A model generated the notes under the pieces. It saw only the letters and a program-made list of their open reading frames with translations, had not been told where the DNA came from and did no database searches. From Pithys albifrons albifrons (Eukaryota; Chordata; Aves; Passeriformes; Thamnophilidae), in the NCBI RefSeq assembly GCF_047495875.1, contig NC_092458.1:918001-982000 (forward strand): 64,000 nt of DNA. Direction: 5' to 3'. The translations under genes were made by a program, and so were the position numbers. Below are positions 12,041 to 25,896 of this stretch, piece after piece; the first letter of the stretch is position 1; each line of letters begins with the position of its first letter.

Positions 12041-15000
12041 CAGGTTTAGATATTGATAAGGAAAGATGTGTCCCACTCAAGTTTGGGTCTTGCTCATGGC
12101 CTTGGCAGAAATTCCCTTAAAGGGTGTTTTTGTGGACATTAATGGTGTTTCCATCAATGAGCTGCTTCAAACTGGGGATGGTGCTCAGAAATTAACCCCT
12201 CTTCCTGAGACAAATTTCGATTTCCACTGTAGTTTTGTATGTCAGAACTCAGTTCATTTTTGAGGAAAAAGAAGAAAAGCTCTTTTCAAAAAGTGCTCCA
12301 ATGTTTGGTGGAGAAATTTAGATGCAGACCATGGGGTAGGTTGTGCTTCAACTGATGTCTCCAGCATGTGGTGCTGCCTCTTTCCTTCGGAATTTTTCCA
12401 TCATGAGTTGAAATGCATTCCTCAGAAGAAAAGAACTGAACTCTCAGTGTCCCATGGAGTGGGAGAGAGTCCTCAGCAGAAGCTGCTTCAATTTACCCAT
12501 CCACACATTTGCACCAAATTGCTAAATCCAGCCAAAGTGTTGTGGAAATTTTAAACAAATCATGGTAATATAAAACCCCAGTGGCTTTGGCTGGGGGATA
12601 TTAGAGCAGAGATGTGAAATAAAGACTGTGAAATACGTGCTCTGTTCCTTTGCTTAGCCCAGGAGAAACAAATGATGAAGGAACTTTTAAAAAAGTTAGG
12701 GGAGATATATGAATTTGCTGGCCTTTGATTGCTGTTTTTCTGATTTTTTTTGAAACAAGTTGATAAAATCCCCCAGCCTTATTCCATTTTTGTCCATCCA
12801 AAGGAGAGGAATATTTTTTAAAGATACATAACTTCATTTGATTTGTGTGAAACGACAGAAATTATAGTCAGTATACAAGATCACACAACTGAGGAGAATG
12901 GCTGAAAAACAAACCCTCTTTATTTATAGATTTTCTAGATCAATTTTTTTGTTGTTTTTATTTCCCCTAGATATACTGTGCAGAGGCTTTGCACATTATT
13001 GTTTGTGAAGCACAGGTGGAATTAAATAATGTATCACTTGAGGCTAAAATACAATAATGAACAAAGTTTTATGCGTGAGAATTATTCACCAATCCAAACA
13101 TTGATCTATATTCAGCTGGAGAAGCAAGAAGATTGAGGGGGAATGTCAGTGGAGCTACAAGTCAAAAAAATCCGTTCCCTGTGACATTAGAAATATTTTT
13201 CTTCCTATGTATTCATTCCCATTACTGTAAAAAGTCTATGAAATACTAATCTTTGGGGAAAAAATTAAATTATTAATTTTATTTCAATAATTTGAAAATA
13301 TAATGTATCATCTTAACATATAATTCCACAGATTTGATACTGTGCATGTTTTTTCAATAACCTACATTCTAAGGCATGTTTGTAACAGGTACATGAATAT
13401 TTATTTTTTTTTGGTAGTAGTAATATAATTACTTTGCATAATTCAAACAAATAGTTTGAAAGATTAAAAAAAAAAAAAGAAATGTAGGTGATTAGTGAGT
13501 TGCTTAGGTAGGAGAACTCTGCAACCAGGCTCAGACATTTAAGAATGTTTCCTCTACACTTAGTCTTAATTTTATTCTTCTGGCACTAACAGTCATACCA
13601 TCCTTCTCTGCATCCCATATCAACATTCTTTCCTGATGGAATTCCCTCCAAAACCTTCATTTCCTTAAAAAAATTGGAAACTGCAGTTTTCAAACCCATC
13701 CATTTCAATATGTGCATACAGGATAATAAGACTCTCACCATAGTTATTATGTCCCTGATAAATCTTCTTGAGATGTAATGGGGTTGTGAAATATTTCCAT
13801 GTGTCCTACGAAGTGACTGGTATTAAGTGTCTCCTTTTCCCCTATTTACTATCATTTCAATTTTCTGTTCTTTTCCTGTGGTGCACCATATTAACTACAC
13901 TTTCCCATTTCAAGTAACCATCTCGTTTGCTTCCCAAACCATTGACATCTGGTTTCCAAGAACTATTTGAAGGATGCATCACTGTATCTTTGTGCTGTTA
14001 CTGTGCTCTTTACATTGGCCCAGTGCTGTCGATTTAGACTGAGAAAAGGATATTGAGGTACATGGATTTTTGGTCTTGTCCTGCACTTATAGTTGTTTCT
14101 AAGTTTACTGATCCTTATTTTTTCTTTATTTCAGTGGTTTCTTGTTGAACTTATTTTTGTTTATGTTATACATAGCAGAAAAAGATGTGTGATATTTTGC
14201 CAATGTGTCAACTTATTTCCTGGGGAAAATATAAAAGATGAAAAAAAGACAACATTTTAATAATATGATCCTCTTTACTAAAACACTGCTCCCAGTAGCT
14301 TAGGACAGAATCCCAGTTACTGTTGTTAATTGTGTCACCCTTCCTTTTTTCCCTTCCTGAATGCTAGCAGATGAACATTTTCAACATCACCATGAATGTC
14401 CTACATAATTTCCACCATATTATTTTTCAAACCTATTATCCACTAACTTGGTTGTACCTTGACTGGAGCATCATCCTAAGATGATGTGTCCTACAGTGTC
14501 CTTTGGAGACTCCATTTTTAAAATTCTTATACCCCTCTCCCTTAACTACAGCACATCTGAAAACTCATTTATTTAATGACAGTTAAGGAAACCAGTCGAA
14601 TTTATTGCTTATTTTATTTCAAATATAAATGGATGACAAGATAAAATGTTGTAGGGAAAACTTTAAAACTGAGTATGGAAATTGCCAGGAAGAAAAGGGG
14701 GATATACAAGAAACAGCTTTATCTACAGGAACTCATGTGAGGAACAGATGTGTAATTAATGCATTACACTTGTTGCTTCTTGCATCAGTGTTTTGTGCTG
14801 ATTAAGACCCAAGATGCAGGCAGCATCTTTGTGCAACAGGACAGGACACCTATCCTCTGCAGGACAGGTATAGTTACTGTCCTGTCTTCTTTCCACCATA
14901 TCAGTAATGATGAAGTAGGAGATAGAAGTGGTACAAATTTGCATTTCACCTTGCAGTCACTCTAGATAGCTGAATAGGAAAACTGATTACAAAACAGGGT

Positions 15001-17836
15001 ATGGGTTTAGAATGTTAATCTCTTGCACTTTCCCTCTCCATATATATGTGTAAATCATGAAGCTTCCTGCCTTCTCCCTCTGGCTCCCGACCCCATGGAT
15101 TACCCTTTTGAACTCCTCTTACTTTGCTCAAGTTCTGGCTCACTTTAGTCTAAAGTGCACTTATGCAGATGAATAAATACAGAGAAATGTGGGTTTTTTG
15201 AAAATGAGTTTGGTTTAATATTTTCTTTAGTGTTTCTGGTTTATCAGGCCCCTGTTCCTGAGCACTGAGATGCTACTCTTCACATCCTTCACTGATTTCA
15301 GGTTAGATAATAACATTGCAGCTTAAAATGGATGCATTCTGCCTGTAACTGTCTTAGCAATTCCCCTTCTGCCTTGGCTTTCTACCCTAAAATATTATTG
15401 GAAAGTGTTTCTGTACTGTTAGAGAGCCGTTGTGCTTTATTACACAAGTGACTGTGTTTCAGTGACTAAGTGATCCACATATGTATGTGTGTATGAGCAC
15501 CTGTACGTATCCATGCAGAATGTAAAAGTACAGAATTCATATAAATATGCATTTATTGCTTTGTATAGAGATACAGCAAGCTTTTAACTGTTTGTGGGTG
15601 TTTTCTTCTTGTAAAATTTTATCAATATTTAAACAAAACACATGTGGAAAGAAATGAAAATCCCATTTGCAATTTTCAGTGAGAGTGGCACTAAATATGT
15701 GTTTAATATCTTTCCTCCCCAAGCTGGTTCAGCATTCCCAGGGAGGGTTGAAAGATGAGAGTTATGTGCAGAGCAGTAAAGAAATGCCATGGGAGTGGAT
15801 AAATCTGCATGACCCTGGACACGTTCCAGCTACTGCCCTGTAATGTGCTCCAGCAGCTGCTGGCACAGCTATCCTTTGCTCCTTGAAAGTCACCTACCGT
15901 AATCCTGATTCCACAGCACCGCTTCATTCAGACAGTTGCTGAAGTAGCTTATGTGTGGGACATGCAGACTGGATATAACCAGGCTGAGTTGCCTATTTTC
16001 ATGGCTGTTTCCAGGGCAGAAAGGGTAAAAATCAAGTAGGGTAGTTTGTAATAAGCAAGCAGAATTTTTTTTTTGAAAAAGGAGAACCAATCCTGAACCC
16101 TACCAACAGAGTAAAACAGTGAAGATAAGGAATGTTCCAGTTTTCTCAACAATTGAAATACAGGATACCTGTACATCAGCTAATGTTTTTAAGAGTCTCA
16201 AATTAAGCAACAGTATAGGAAGTTTCCTTTTTTGACCCTTCTTACAGGACACTGTTCATTAATTTAAATTAAACCTCCCAAAGTAAGTACCACCCCCTGA
16301 CCCCTTCCAGATTGTCTCACAGTAATTTGCCCTGTCGGCTGAGCACTCTCTCTGAGGTTTTCTTAATGTTATCTGTACATTAGCCTCTCTCCAATTTCTA
16401 ATGCAATGGGATTAACTGCTCCCTAAAAATCAGGAAACCTCCCTGTTATTCACCAACAGCACAGCAATAGGATTAATTTTGAGATCCATCCAAAAATTTG
16501 TAAAATCCACATAGTGGCCAAAAAAACTGGTGGGGTTTGCTTTACACACCACACTTGGGTCTTCCCTCCCCCCAGCCCACCCCTTAGTAATTTTAAGTGT
16601 TTTTACTTAGAAGGTGAAGAACTAAAGGAAGACATTTAATCCTAACTGAAGCTGGCATTTAAAAACATCCAGGAATATGAATATAGAAAGTGACTTACAG
16701 AAATAAATACCAGATATATTTTAAATATTATTTTGGGGGTTGGGGAGGGCGGGGAGTTTTGGCCTGTATGTTTTCTTTTATTTGTTTTTGGGGTTTGGTT
16801 TTTGTTGTTTTTGTTTGTTTGTTTGTTTGTTGGGTTTTTTTAAACTGTCCAGCACTGCCTGTATTGCCAGTCAGTAAGGAAAGGAAGATGGACAGGGTTT
16901 CCAAGCTACTGACTGGAAGAAACCTGAGACTCCTGAAGGGAGGAGGGAGGTGACCTTGAAGTGCAACGATTGCTTGTGGTGAGCAGAGCTTAACAGGGAG
17001 AAAATACTTGTGCTATAACAGAATATATATCAGGTTTATTTCCTGAAAAGTAAATATTTTAGATAATTTACTCATTTCTTTTTCTGATAGTCCATAAAAA
17101 TACGGTGAAGCCAACAGATATTGCATTAGAAAAGTAAATAAAAAAGCTGAAAAATGGATGTTTTCACATATTTGTGTGCCAGTTTTGTAAGTTTTCTTTT
17201 TTTTCTGAGAAAGAATTTAATGGGATTTCTAAATATGTGAAGAATGTAGGATTTGAGCTTATCATATAACATGAAAGAAATTATAAATATTACAAATATA
17301 ACTACATTTAGTGCTTTGAAGTATGAACTGCTCTGCTCAGCTGTCAATGTTCTTTTCTTTCTTTTCATTTTGCACAGCAAACAGCCAAGGCTTTTTTAAA
17401 AGGAATTCTTATCTCCTTTTTAATACTGTTATCAACCTGCTGTGATCTCTGGACAAAGAAGTTAGAGAAACATGTTGTTTGGAAATATCTTGATCATTCC
17501 TTAGCAGAAGTAGTTATGCCAGAGTTAAGTGGAACAAATATGGAGAGCTTTAATCTTCGGGTTTTGGAAGCAGCAAACATAAAAAATATTGGTCCTCTGC
17601 TTTTGTCACAATATTCAGGAGAGCAGAGTAGATACATCTTTAAGTTCCACAGAAATATAGTCTATGTCCAGGCAGTGCAGAATTGCAAAAGATGTTTCAA
17701 AGTGTTTGAACTTTATGTAACAACAGGGATTCTGCAACAGCTGGACACTGTTTTTCAGCCAAATGGCTTTAAGGCAACACTTTTTGTTTAAGGTCGATGA
17801 AGCAAGCAGAGGGGACTGGTTTTGTGTTAAACTGAT
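12041..17836. other. Unique AT-rich non-coding sequence
   Basis: No gene recognised. It contains an A13 run near 13466-13478 and a high-complexity block with SOX- and homeobox-like words at about 12985-13130. The 91-codon frame at 17516-17791 has no recognisable domain and no supporting context. No LTR or LINE signature was seen before the solo LTR that starts at 17837. Confidence 0.5.
16798..16833. repeat. (TTTG)n simple repeat
   Basis: Short tetranucleotide tract of GTTT units within a T/G-rich stretch. A similar, shorter GTTT tract lies at about 21850-21880, and a T/G-rich stretch lies at about 62260-62320. These are ordinary low-complexity sequence. Confidence 0.85.
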
Positions 17837-18460
17837 TGTTATGGGTTCCCCCAGGTGGGCCTAGATTTGGGCTCTGAAGTCTGGACTAGGCTGAAGCTGT
17901 CAGCTGACTTGAGCTGGGCTGAACCAACAGCTGACCTCTTCTAGCCAGTAACTTTGTATTCCATACCACATTATGACATCATCTCCAGGGCAGTAGGAAC
18001 CAGTGTGGGAGTGGTTAAGGCAGTGGCTTCTCAGCCTCCTCTTGGGAGGACACACGATGCTGTCCCAGGGGGGATGGAGAGGACCAGACCCACCACTGGC
18101 TCACAGGGTATCTCAGGAAAGTGTAATGTGTTGTTCTGGGTCTCTCCTTTCTGCTTGGGTTTGTCTCCCTGGGGAATAAGCTTCTTCTTAAGTAATGTGT
18201 AGTTAGGACAGTAGAATTTGCGTGTTCGTTAAGAAGTTGAGGTGGGGAACTTGTTGTTGCAGACTTGTGTGAGTGTATATTTGTACTCTCTTCTAATTGT
18301 CTCTTTCTTGCTGTGAAAAATATATGTAGATTTAGTATAAATGCAGTTTGAAGTGTTTTTTTCTTTCCCCTCTCTTTTCCTCCCTTTCCCTGGTGTTAGG
18401 AGGGAGGCTTTTCTCTCTGTGCTTGGGGGGGTTGGCAGTTGCTTATCTCAAACCAAGACA
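17837..18460 (+). mobile_element. Solo LTR, family A (endogenous retrovirus)
   Basis: A 624-bp LTR bounded by TG (TGTTATGGG start) and CA (CAAACCAAGACA end). It is flanked by a 5-bp direct repeat CTGAT at 17832-17836 and 18461-18465; the match extends to 6 bp if the terminal A is counted as target. It is clearly the same family as the LTRs at 34338-34965, 46812-47437 and 48936-49561, but has visibly more substitutions, so it is an older insertion. A solo LTR forms by recombination between the two LTRs of a provirus, deleting the internal part. It has a TATA-like TATAAATG near 18338 and a CRE/AP-1-like TGACATCA in the 5' part. Confidence 0.92.
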
Positions 18461-21400
18461 CTGATACAAAGTTATATTGGAAAATATAGGGTCTGCTCTG
18501 CTCCAATGAGTAAACCTTAGCAATTTATTTACCAAATGAAATAGCTTTAAATGGATTAAAAGTTATCTCTTCTAACAGGAAAATATATTTGTTTGGTTGG
18601 GGTTATATATATATATATTATTCCTCTATGCTTCTTAGTATATCACAGACAAAAAAGAAATCATCAAAAAGATAAAAACCTGAAACTGCAGATTAATTTC
18701 TTTCTTTCTGTTTGTTGAGGCCTAATTCATATCAACTTTCTTGAACAGATGTGCTGTATTTCTTGTATAGTGAAATGCCTTTTGGAACTGCGAGGAGATG
18801 CACAAACCCATTAATCATGTTGGTCCAAAATGCTCACACTAAAAAGAATTTTTTTTATTTTTTTTTCCTACATATCTTAACCAAAGACAAGCACTGTATC
18901 ATGTCATTCTGCTGACTGTATTCCACAGGTGCCTGTTTTCCTACTGTCCCTCATAATCCTCTCCAAAAAAGAAGAAATTACTTTCAAATGTTGCTCTGGA
19001 AATTTTCCTTTTGAAGTTTTGAATGACTTTCAACTGGTGTATATTTAACACTTGCACTGAATTTCCAAGTATAAGGAATCCTCAGGGTAGAGAAGATGCT
19101 TATAAAAACCACAGATGAAAACTTCCCTAGTAAATTTGAAGCAGTGAAGAGTTCTCAGAGGCATCTTGTTTTGTCAGAATAGAGATTACCATTGACCAAG
19201 TATAGATTTTTTGTTCCCTGTGCCTTCTCACTAGAAGCACATTGACACAGATGATGCTTTTAACTTATTATACACACCAAGCTGATACCTTCAATGTTTG
19301 TTCAGTGATGGGTGGATGAACAAACTGGTGACTTTGTATTAATATGTTGATTTTATTGATGTCATTCTGTTATTTGTGAATACTTTTCTGTCTCTCAATT
19401 TGTTTAAGGTAATAATTTATACATAGTGTTTCATGCCTAAGCTCGAGATGTTACATTTCTTTAGTAGCTTCCATCAGCACTGCATTTTTCCTGCAGTTTT
19501 AATCCAGAGGGATGGGACTGAATCATGTTTTCAAACTGCCACTTGCTAGAGAAACAGCAGTGCAAAACATGGAGCAATGAGGTGAACTGTGGATTACATT
19601 TAGTTCTTTAATATTCTGCAATATTCAAAAGGTCACACTGGATGACAACAGAAGTTCTTGCTGATCACCTGCCCCATAAACATACTCTGTTGGGAGGTTT
19701 TGCTTCAGTGAGCAGCATTTTTCCTTCATTTCACATGTCAGAAACTCAGGCATGGTGGGCTCTGCTGGCAAAGTGCCAGCCACTTCTAAGCCAGCTGGTG
19801 CACAGAAAATTCCCATTTTAAACATTTTTAAACTACTCATTCTTGGTAAGTTATGGTTTGTAAAGGGAAGGTGAAGGAACTTTGTCTCTGTAGACAGAAA
19901 GAGCTAAACATTGAATAAAGGTGGGCAAGAAACCCAGTAGGCAGGTTTCTTTCACTCATGCCCTTTGCTGTTATTGAGCTAAGAAATGCCAAGTTTTACA
20001 AGGTTTTGTCTTACCTCTATTCCCCAGGGAAAAGAAACACTTATAGTTTAGCCCTGCTCTTATAAGGGGATCACCTATTACTCAGCAAGTAGCAAATGAT
20101 TCACTCCTCTAAACTGGACCTAAGTTTGTAAGTACTATATGCTTACCCTGAGGGGCTCTGTGTAAATTTTGCAGGGCAAAAGTAGAAGGCAGAGATTCCC
20201 TTTCAGTGTCTCTCTCTCCATGGTGACAGCTCTCCAAACAGTGGCTTCTTCCCCTTCCAGCACCCTGGCCTCACGATTATTCAGTTTCATCTGCTGTTTC
20301 ATCATTCTATTCAACATTTCTTTCAGTTACTATTCAGTTCAGTTGAGTTCAGCATTCATCCTTAATTCACAACCCAAACAGGCTCTTAGGTAGTCTTACA
20401 GGATATCCTTAGATAAGTGATCTATTGAGATACTTTGTAAAAACAGACAGATGTGAATAGATAAAGGGATAGATATAGATAGATTAGGATATTAATAGAT
20501 ATGCACCAGCTTCCATTGTGCAATTCTATAAATACTTAAGGAAAATAAGAGAGAATTAAGTATACCATCATGTCATGTCTGATATTGCAGCAAAATATTT
20601 CAGCTGGGAGCCATCTTCCTAGATCTCTTATTCAAACAGAAACCAAGAAATTACAGTAAGCATACTGTGAGAAGTGCTCATTCCCCTGATTTTTTAAGTT
20701 GATTCCGCATGATGGTAGTCAAGAGAACTCCATTAGTGGAGCTAACAAATATTTATGTATTTAACTTATTTTGGGATGCCATTTTAGTTATGTGAAAGGC
20801 TTGATACCCCGTCCGACAGCTGCTAAAACTGCATTATAAAGTTGAGCCTTGAGACTTGATGGAACTTTATGCCCCATCCTACAGTCAATGTCTGACCCCC
20901 TTCACTGGGAGGCAATCTTAGCTCTGACCCCCAGGTTCTATTTGGTTAGTTGTGTAAAATCACTGCTCAGGAAGGCCGTAGAGAAGTGACATCTTTACAA
21001 TACCGTGTTGCCAGACAGCCTTGGCTTGAAGCTGGGACTGAGAAGTGAACAGTTATAAAACAGAGGAGTCATCATTTGCATGGAGTGCATGAAAGAATGT
21101 TTGACAGCATAGAAAAAAGGAGTGAGGCTGGGGTGGCAGCACAAGTTGTGTTGTTTTTTTACAGAAAGCTGCAGCACTCATTATTCACTTAGGAACAAAC
21201 TATTTCAAATACTCCAGGAAAAAATGAAGGTTTTCTTCAATTCTTTGCCTGTATAAAGCAGGCCAAACACACACTAAAGTGAATAGAATCTGCACACTTC
21301 AGTTGAAACATTGAATGCTTTTTGGTGTTTTAGTTTAGCAAGTTCTATCCATTATTAGTGAGTAGCTTCCAGTTCATCATTAGCTTCTTTCTGTAGACTT

Positions 21401-22575
21401 GCAGAACTATTCTTTGTAGTTAAATTGTACAAGGAGAACCTGTCCCACTGCTTTTAGGGACAGGATAAAATAGTCTGAACAGCAGGAGCAGTGACAGTTC
21501 AATTAGCAACACTGGCAACTTCTTTGGAATGGAAGCACTGCTAGAGCCAAAGAGCTTGCTGGCACTGAAATGTCTCTTGTGAGAGGGAAGTGGAGTCCTT
21601 GGTAGTTCCATAGATTAGTATGACAGACAGCAAAATGAGTAACCAAGTTGGAAATCTGAAAGCACAGTACAAAGCTTTTCCACACTATGGGACTCTGCTG
21701 AAAGACTTTCCTTAACAAGAACAGCGCGAGTTTGTTAGTCAGTGTATGTACCATTTACTGCTTTCAGGACACATTAAAGATAGTCTGCCTTTCTGTTAGA
21801 TTTTCAGATAATTTTTCTTTTAAACCCCTGTTACTGTATGTGCTCCTTTTGTTTGTCTGTTTATTTGTTTGTTTGTTTTACTTTTAAAGAATAGTTGAAT
21901 GTCTTGGTTTGTTTTACTCTGTTGTTGTTTCTGTCATTGCTGTATCTATGGATGAGCCAAGTCTTTGGAGCAACTTCTCAATAACACATCTTCAGAGATT
22001 TTACTTGAAGAGTAAATAAATTTTCAAAATGTCTTTTTATTTTGATGAAATATGGCTATGAACACTGGTCTCACAAAACAGAATTTATGTGCAGCAATCT
22101 GCACGAAAACTCCCAGACTGTATCTCTTCCATAATTAATGTGTTGATGCTTTAGAAGGAAGCAATGACTGTCTTTCTATACAGTCACTGTCAGGGAAAGC
22201 AATTTTAAGATCTGTTCCCAGCTCCTTCTACAGATTCTCATTGTGATGTCAGTCTTTTTGCCTCTGTTTTTCAGCAATGGGTTATTAAACAATTTTTAAG
22301 TTGTTGTTGGAAGGTAAAGTTTTTAATTTTTAAGTTATGCACACAGTATAGTGTCAGTGAAGAGTTTTAAAACATTATGTTTCCTCTACTTAAAAGGATG
22401 AACTCATGTAAAAATTCAGTTCCTCCAGGTCCTCTAAGACCTTCTGAATTTTGTGATTGGTTCTGAAAGAGACATCTAAATGTGGCCTACACTGGTGGAA
22501 TTTCTAATAGGAATGTCATCTGCAGACATTCTGCGGGTTGTGGCATTTGCTTCCATAGGAACATGAAAGCACAAA
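18461..22575. other. Unique non-coding sequence with small simple repeats
   Basis: No gene recognised. There is a (TA)n tract at about 18604-18620, T-rich runs near 18849-18872, and an irregular GATA-type tract at about 20446-20502. A segment at about 22205-22290 faintly resembles a MIR core (GTTCCCAGCTC, then TGTGATGTCAG, then CCTCTGTTTTTCAG) but is too diverged to call. Confidence 0.5.
20446..20502. repeat. Imperfect (GATA)n tract
   Basis: A run of interrupted GATA/GATT/GACA tetramers with several TAGATA units. It is a degenerate microsatellite; no function is implied. Confidence 0.7.
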
Positions 22576-22579
22576 GTCA

Positions 22580-23005
22580 TTGCTTTGGAACAGTAAGAAG
22601 TTTTAATTGTTCTCAAGCTGAGACCTTTGGTGCCATGAGAGACCACAGAAACAGGACTCTGAGCCAACTTAGTGTGGGATAAGATAAAAAGCAAAGGTGC
22701 TTTATTTCCAGGCCTAAGGCCCACAGGAATACATATCAACACATGCCATGATCCCTGATCTCATGTTTTTTAGGACATTGTTCATCCAATCCCCTGTTCA
22801 CACATCCCCTTGGTCCAGCCCTGTCCTGCCCCTGGCAAACCCCATCAGGAATTGAGTCTGGGGGAGACTGGGACCCTCTGTTCATTATCCTTCATCTTCC
22901 TCATGTCACACAGCGATTCTTGGAGGCCTTCCAGTGTTCTGGCTTCAAGGTCAGTGTGCCTGTGGTTATGTCTCGTAGCAAAGGCTGTAAGATATTATTT
23001 AGCCT
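22580..23005 (-). mobile_element. Probable antisense LTR relic
   Basis: Read on the minus strand, this has LTR-like organisation: a mixed-composition U3, then 'ggcctggaaataaagcacc' with an AATAAA polyadenylation signal (plus-strand TTTATT at 22701-22706), then a short tract ending in '...gtggtctctcatggcacca'. That is typical of an R/U5 ending in CA. I could not locate matching target-site duplications, so the limits are approximate. The family is not identified; an ERV class with AATAAA near the R boundary is inferred. Confidence 0.45.
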
Positions 23006-25891
23006 TCTACCTTGTAAAGAAGACTAAATAGCTATTGGAATTTGAGGCATTGATATGGGGTAGGGATTAGAATGAATAAACATTGAAGCTAAGTGCTAGA
23101 AATAATAATACACTAAAATCTGCATTTCACTCCAATTATAATTACTTAGAAAATCTGCAAAAATTAGAAAGTCAAAAAATAATGAAAAAAACCCCTTAGA
23201 CATCACCTTAAAAGCATTCAATAAACTTTTTTTTACAAATGCTAATTAATCTTCTTTGCTTTAATTAACTATTTTCACACTTCAGCAATACATCTAATTC
23301 TGCCAAATAAGTTACCAAATAAGTCATGATCTACACCTATTCATTAGAGTGTTATCTCTAAGACAATGAACGTGTATTTGAGAGATATTTCATTAGGACT
23401 TTACTAAAAGGGATATGAGCTGGGCAGAAAATGAAGGTCTAAAGATAAAACACTTACTGTAAAAATTCCCTTTTACAAATAAAACTATATTTCTTTCTGC
23501 AAATTATTTACAGACAAGATTTCGTTATATCTCACTGGAAGCTGCAACACAGAATAGAGTATGAAGTATAGAATTGTGTTATGATTGTTTCTTTCCATAC
23601 TGGATACCACTTAAAATAGCAAATGTTACAGTTCCAAGTTGCTGGAAAAAATATCTACATTTAGCAAAAGGAAACTTCAGTGATGTTAATTTCCAGAAGT
23701 ATTTTGAATAAATTGTTGAAGTACCTCAGAGAAACATATGTTGCAATTGTGAGTATTGTTGATTCTTCTGTTGGTGACTGCTGTACTACATCCAGTGGAC
23801 TTTTGGGAAATTACAAGATTTTTAAAAATCTAGAAGAAAATGATAATTTCTTTCCCCTGTAGGAGGTTTTATTCTTTCTTTCTAATTAGAGATCTAAGGC
23901 ACATGGAGTTTTGAGGTGATCAATACCTTGAAAACTCTGTGCTCTTTTATCACCTGTGCTGAGACTCACGAAAAATTAGCACTTTTCACCAGCACCTGAA
24001 CTAAATCAATAGTTAAGGTAATGATTCTTGTTATTTGACAGATCATTTTATTACACAAGTAAAATTTGGGACTACTTGAGTTGTAAGAACTTATTTTTGG
24101 TGAACTGAGAGTTGTAGGTAATATAATATTAATAGTGCTTTTATGGAACGGATTCAGATTACACTCTTGCTCTAGGATGGGTTGAGTTGGGATGTTCAGA
24201 GTAACCCCATATGACATAATTCATTGTGAGAAGGCACAGCTATCCTAAACATAACCTATTTGTGATATAAAAAAGTGTTGTTTAAAGAGACATACTGACC
24301 AGAAAACCAATGCCCCATCCTTTAAAAGAATGCAATTAGAAGAAATAATTTTTAAAAAAGAATAAAAGAAAATTTGTGGTTAAATGTTGAGTCGTAGAAG
24401 CAGAAATTTTGTGCTCGATCCCTCCCTGTAGACTAAAGATTTTATTCTTCCTCTAGGTAGTGGTGTTATCAAAACTTCTTGTCACACAGTTCAGTAATGG
24501 CACAGTTTTACTTAGTGCTTAGCATCAAGCTGGTGGTTGCTTAATGCTAAAAGGGATTTTAAGGTAAAGGCAAGAGGGAATTACATTAATAGACTCATTC
24601 CCTTCAAACACATGAACAGAAGATGTTATGGTGAGGTGTGCATATGGTGCATACCTAAGCAGTCTGCAGTCATTTAGGATGATTCTAGTAAGTTTAAAAT
24701 ACGTTGCCCAGCTTCCACTTGAGAGTTGCGTTGTGTGGGCAGAGAAAATCCACTTTTATTGACAAAGAAGAAACGCTTTCATCACACAGGGATATTGCAA
24801 TTTGTTCTTAATGCATATAGGCCCCTTAACTTTAATTTCTGTACACAGAAGTGAGACTCCTAGTCAGTCAGGGGAGCATGAGAATGTGTTTCAGCAGACT
24901 CGGGACCTACTCTAAATGCTGCCAAAGGCTTGCTAAATGCCTTTAGGGAAATCACCTTGCAGACTTCTCGTATGTTTAGAGCTGTGGTTGAGAAAGTAAT
25001 GTTGGATTAGCACACGCTCTGGTCCAATCAGGATGACAAAATTAAGTTTTGGAGATATTTTCTAAGCCTGTTTTCTGTCTTAACAGACAATCCTAATACT
25101 GTCAGAGTAAAAAAAGAAGAATGTCCAAGCAAAACTGATCATAATGTCACTATATATTAACAAATATTCCCTTCATTACTTTAACATTAATATAATGGGA
25201 AGGATGCACATATCATCCAATGCTTAATTTATTTTTGCAGGTTTTGAATTTTGAAAATACTGAAAGATATTAGTTATGCTCAATTAAAAATTGAATAATT
25301 GCTAATGATCAAAAATATGAAGAATTATATTATTCAAAGATGATCTTCAGCAGCCGGTTTATTGCTTAATTCTTTTATAAATTACAGAATGTATTTCTAA
25401 AGAAAACAGATGCTGAATATAATCAGTAAGTATAGAAAAGACTATATAAGAGTAAATTATAAAAAATATCATAATTTTAACATGTGCTAAACCTCAATCC
25501 AGATTTATCAATTATCAGAAGGCCATGGTGACAATGAAAATGAGAGGATAGTTCTATGTTTACATTTTAAATGTTTATTTTTAATAGATGAACATTATTA
25601 GTCCTCATTGATGCTCCCACTGTTTTTTGTTTTTGTATTATTTTCTTCATGAAATTTCCATTTCCCCTCATCACTAAAAGTATATTTGTGTTTCAGTTCC
25701 ATAAAACAGTATGTATATACCTTTTTCTGTCTGAGCCAATGTATTAACTGGATTGTTCCTTCACTCTGTATTTAGCCATGTGCTGTACAGTAACATCTTG
25801 TCATGTCAGCAGTGACTCAGGTAGTATGTGGGCTGAGGAAGGCACTGAGAGTGAAAAACACTGCAGTGGTCCCTAATGGTGCTTCAATTAC
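23006..25891. other. Unique AT-rich non-coding sequence
   Basis: No gene or clear repeat. An A7CCCC junction motif occurs at 23185-23195 (see findings). The stretch from about 25110 to 25480 is especially AT-rich, without simple repeat structure. Confidence 0.5.
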
Positions 25892-25896
25892 ACTAG

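Noticed and set aside
17516..17791. 91-codon frame upstream of the solo LTR
   Set aside because: No domain, no splice-site framing, and of a length expected by chance in 64 kb.
17954..18202. Recurring 60-80-codon frame also present at 34606-34848, 46948-47154 and 49072-49278
   Set aside because: It lies inside the family-A LTR; the recurrence reflects LTR copies, not a gene family.
22205..22290. Second MIR-like segment
   Set aside because: Only a few words match in order; too diverged to call without a profile search.
25110..25480. AT-rich block as a possible replication origin or matrix-attachment site
   Set aside because: Base composition alone is not evidence; no motif supports either role.
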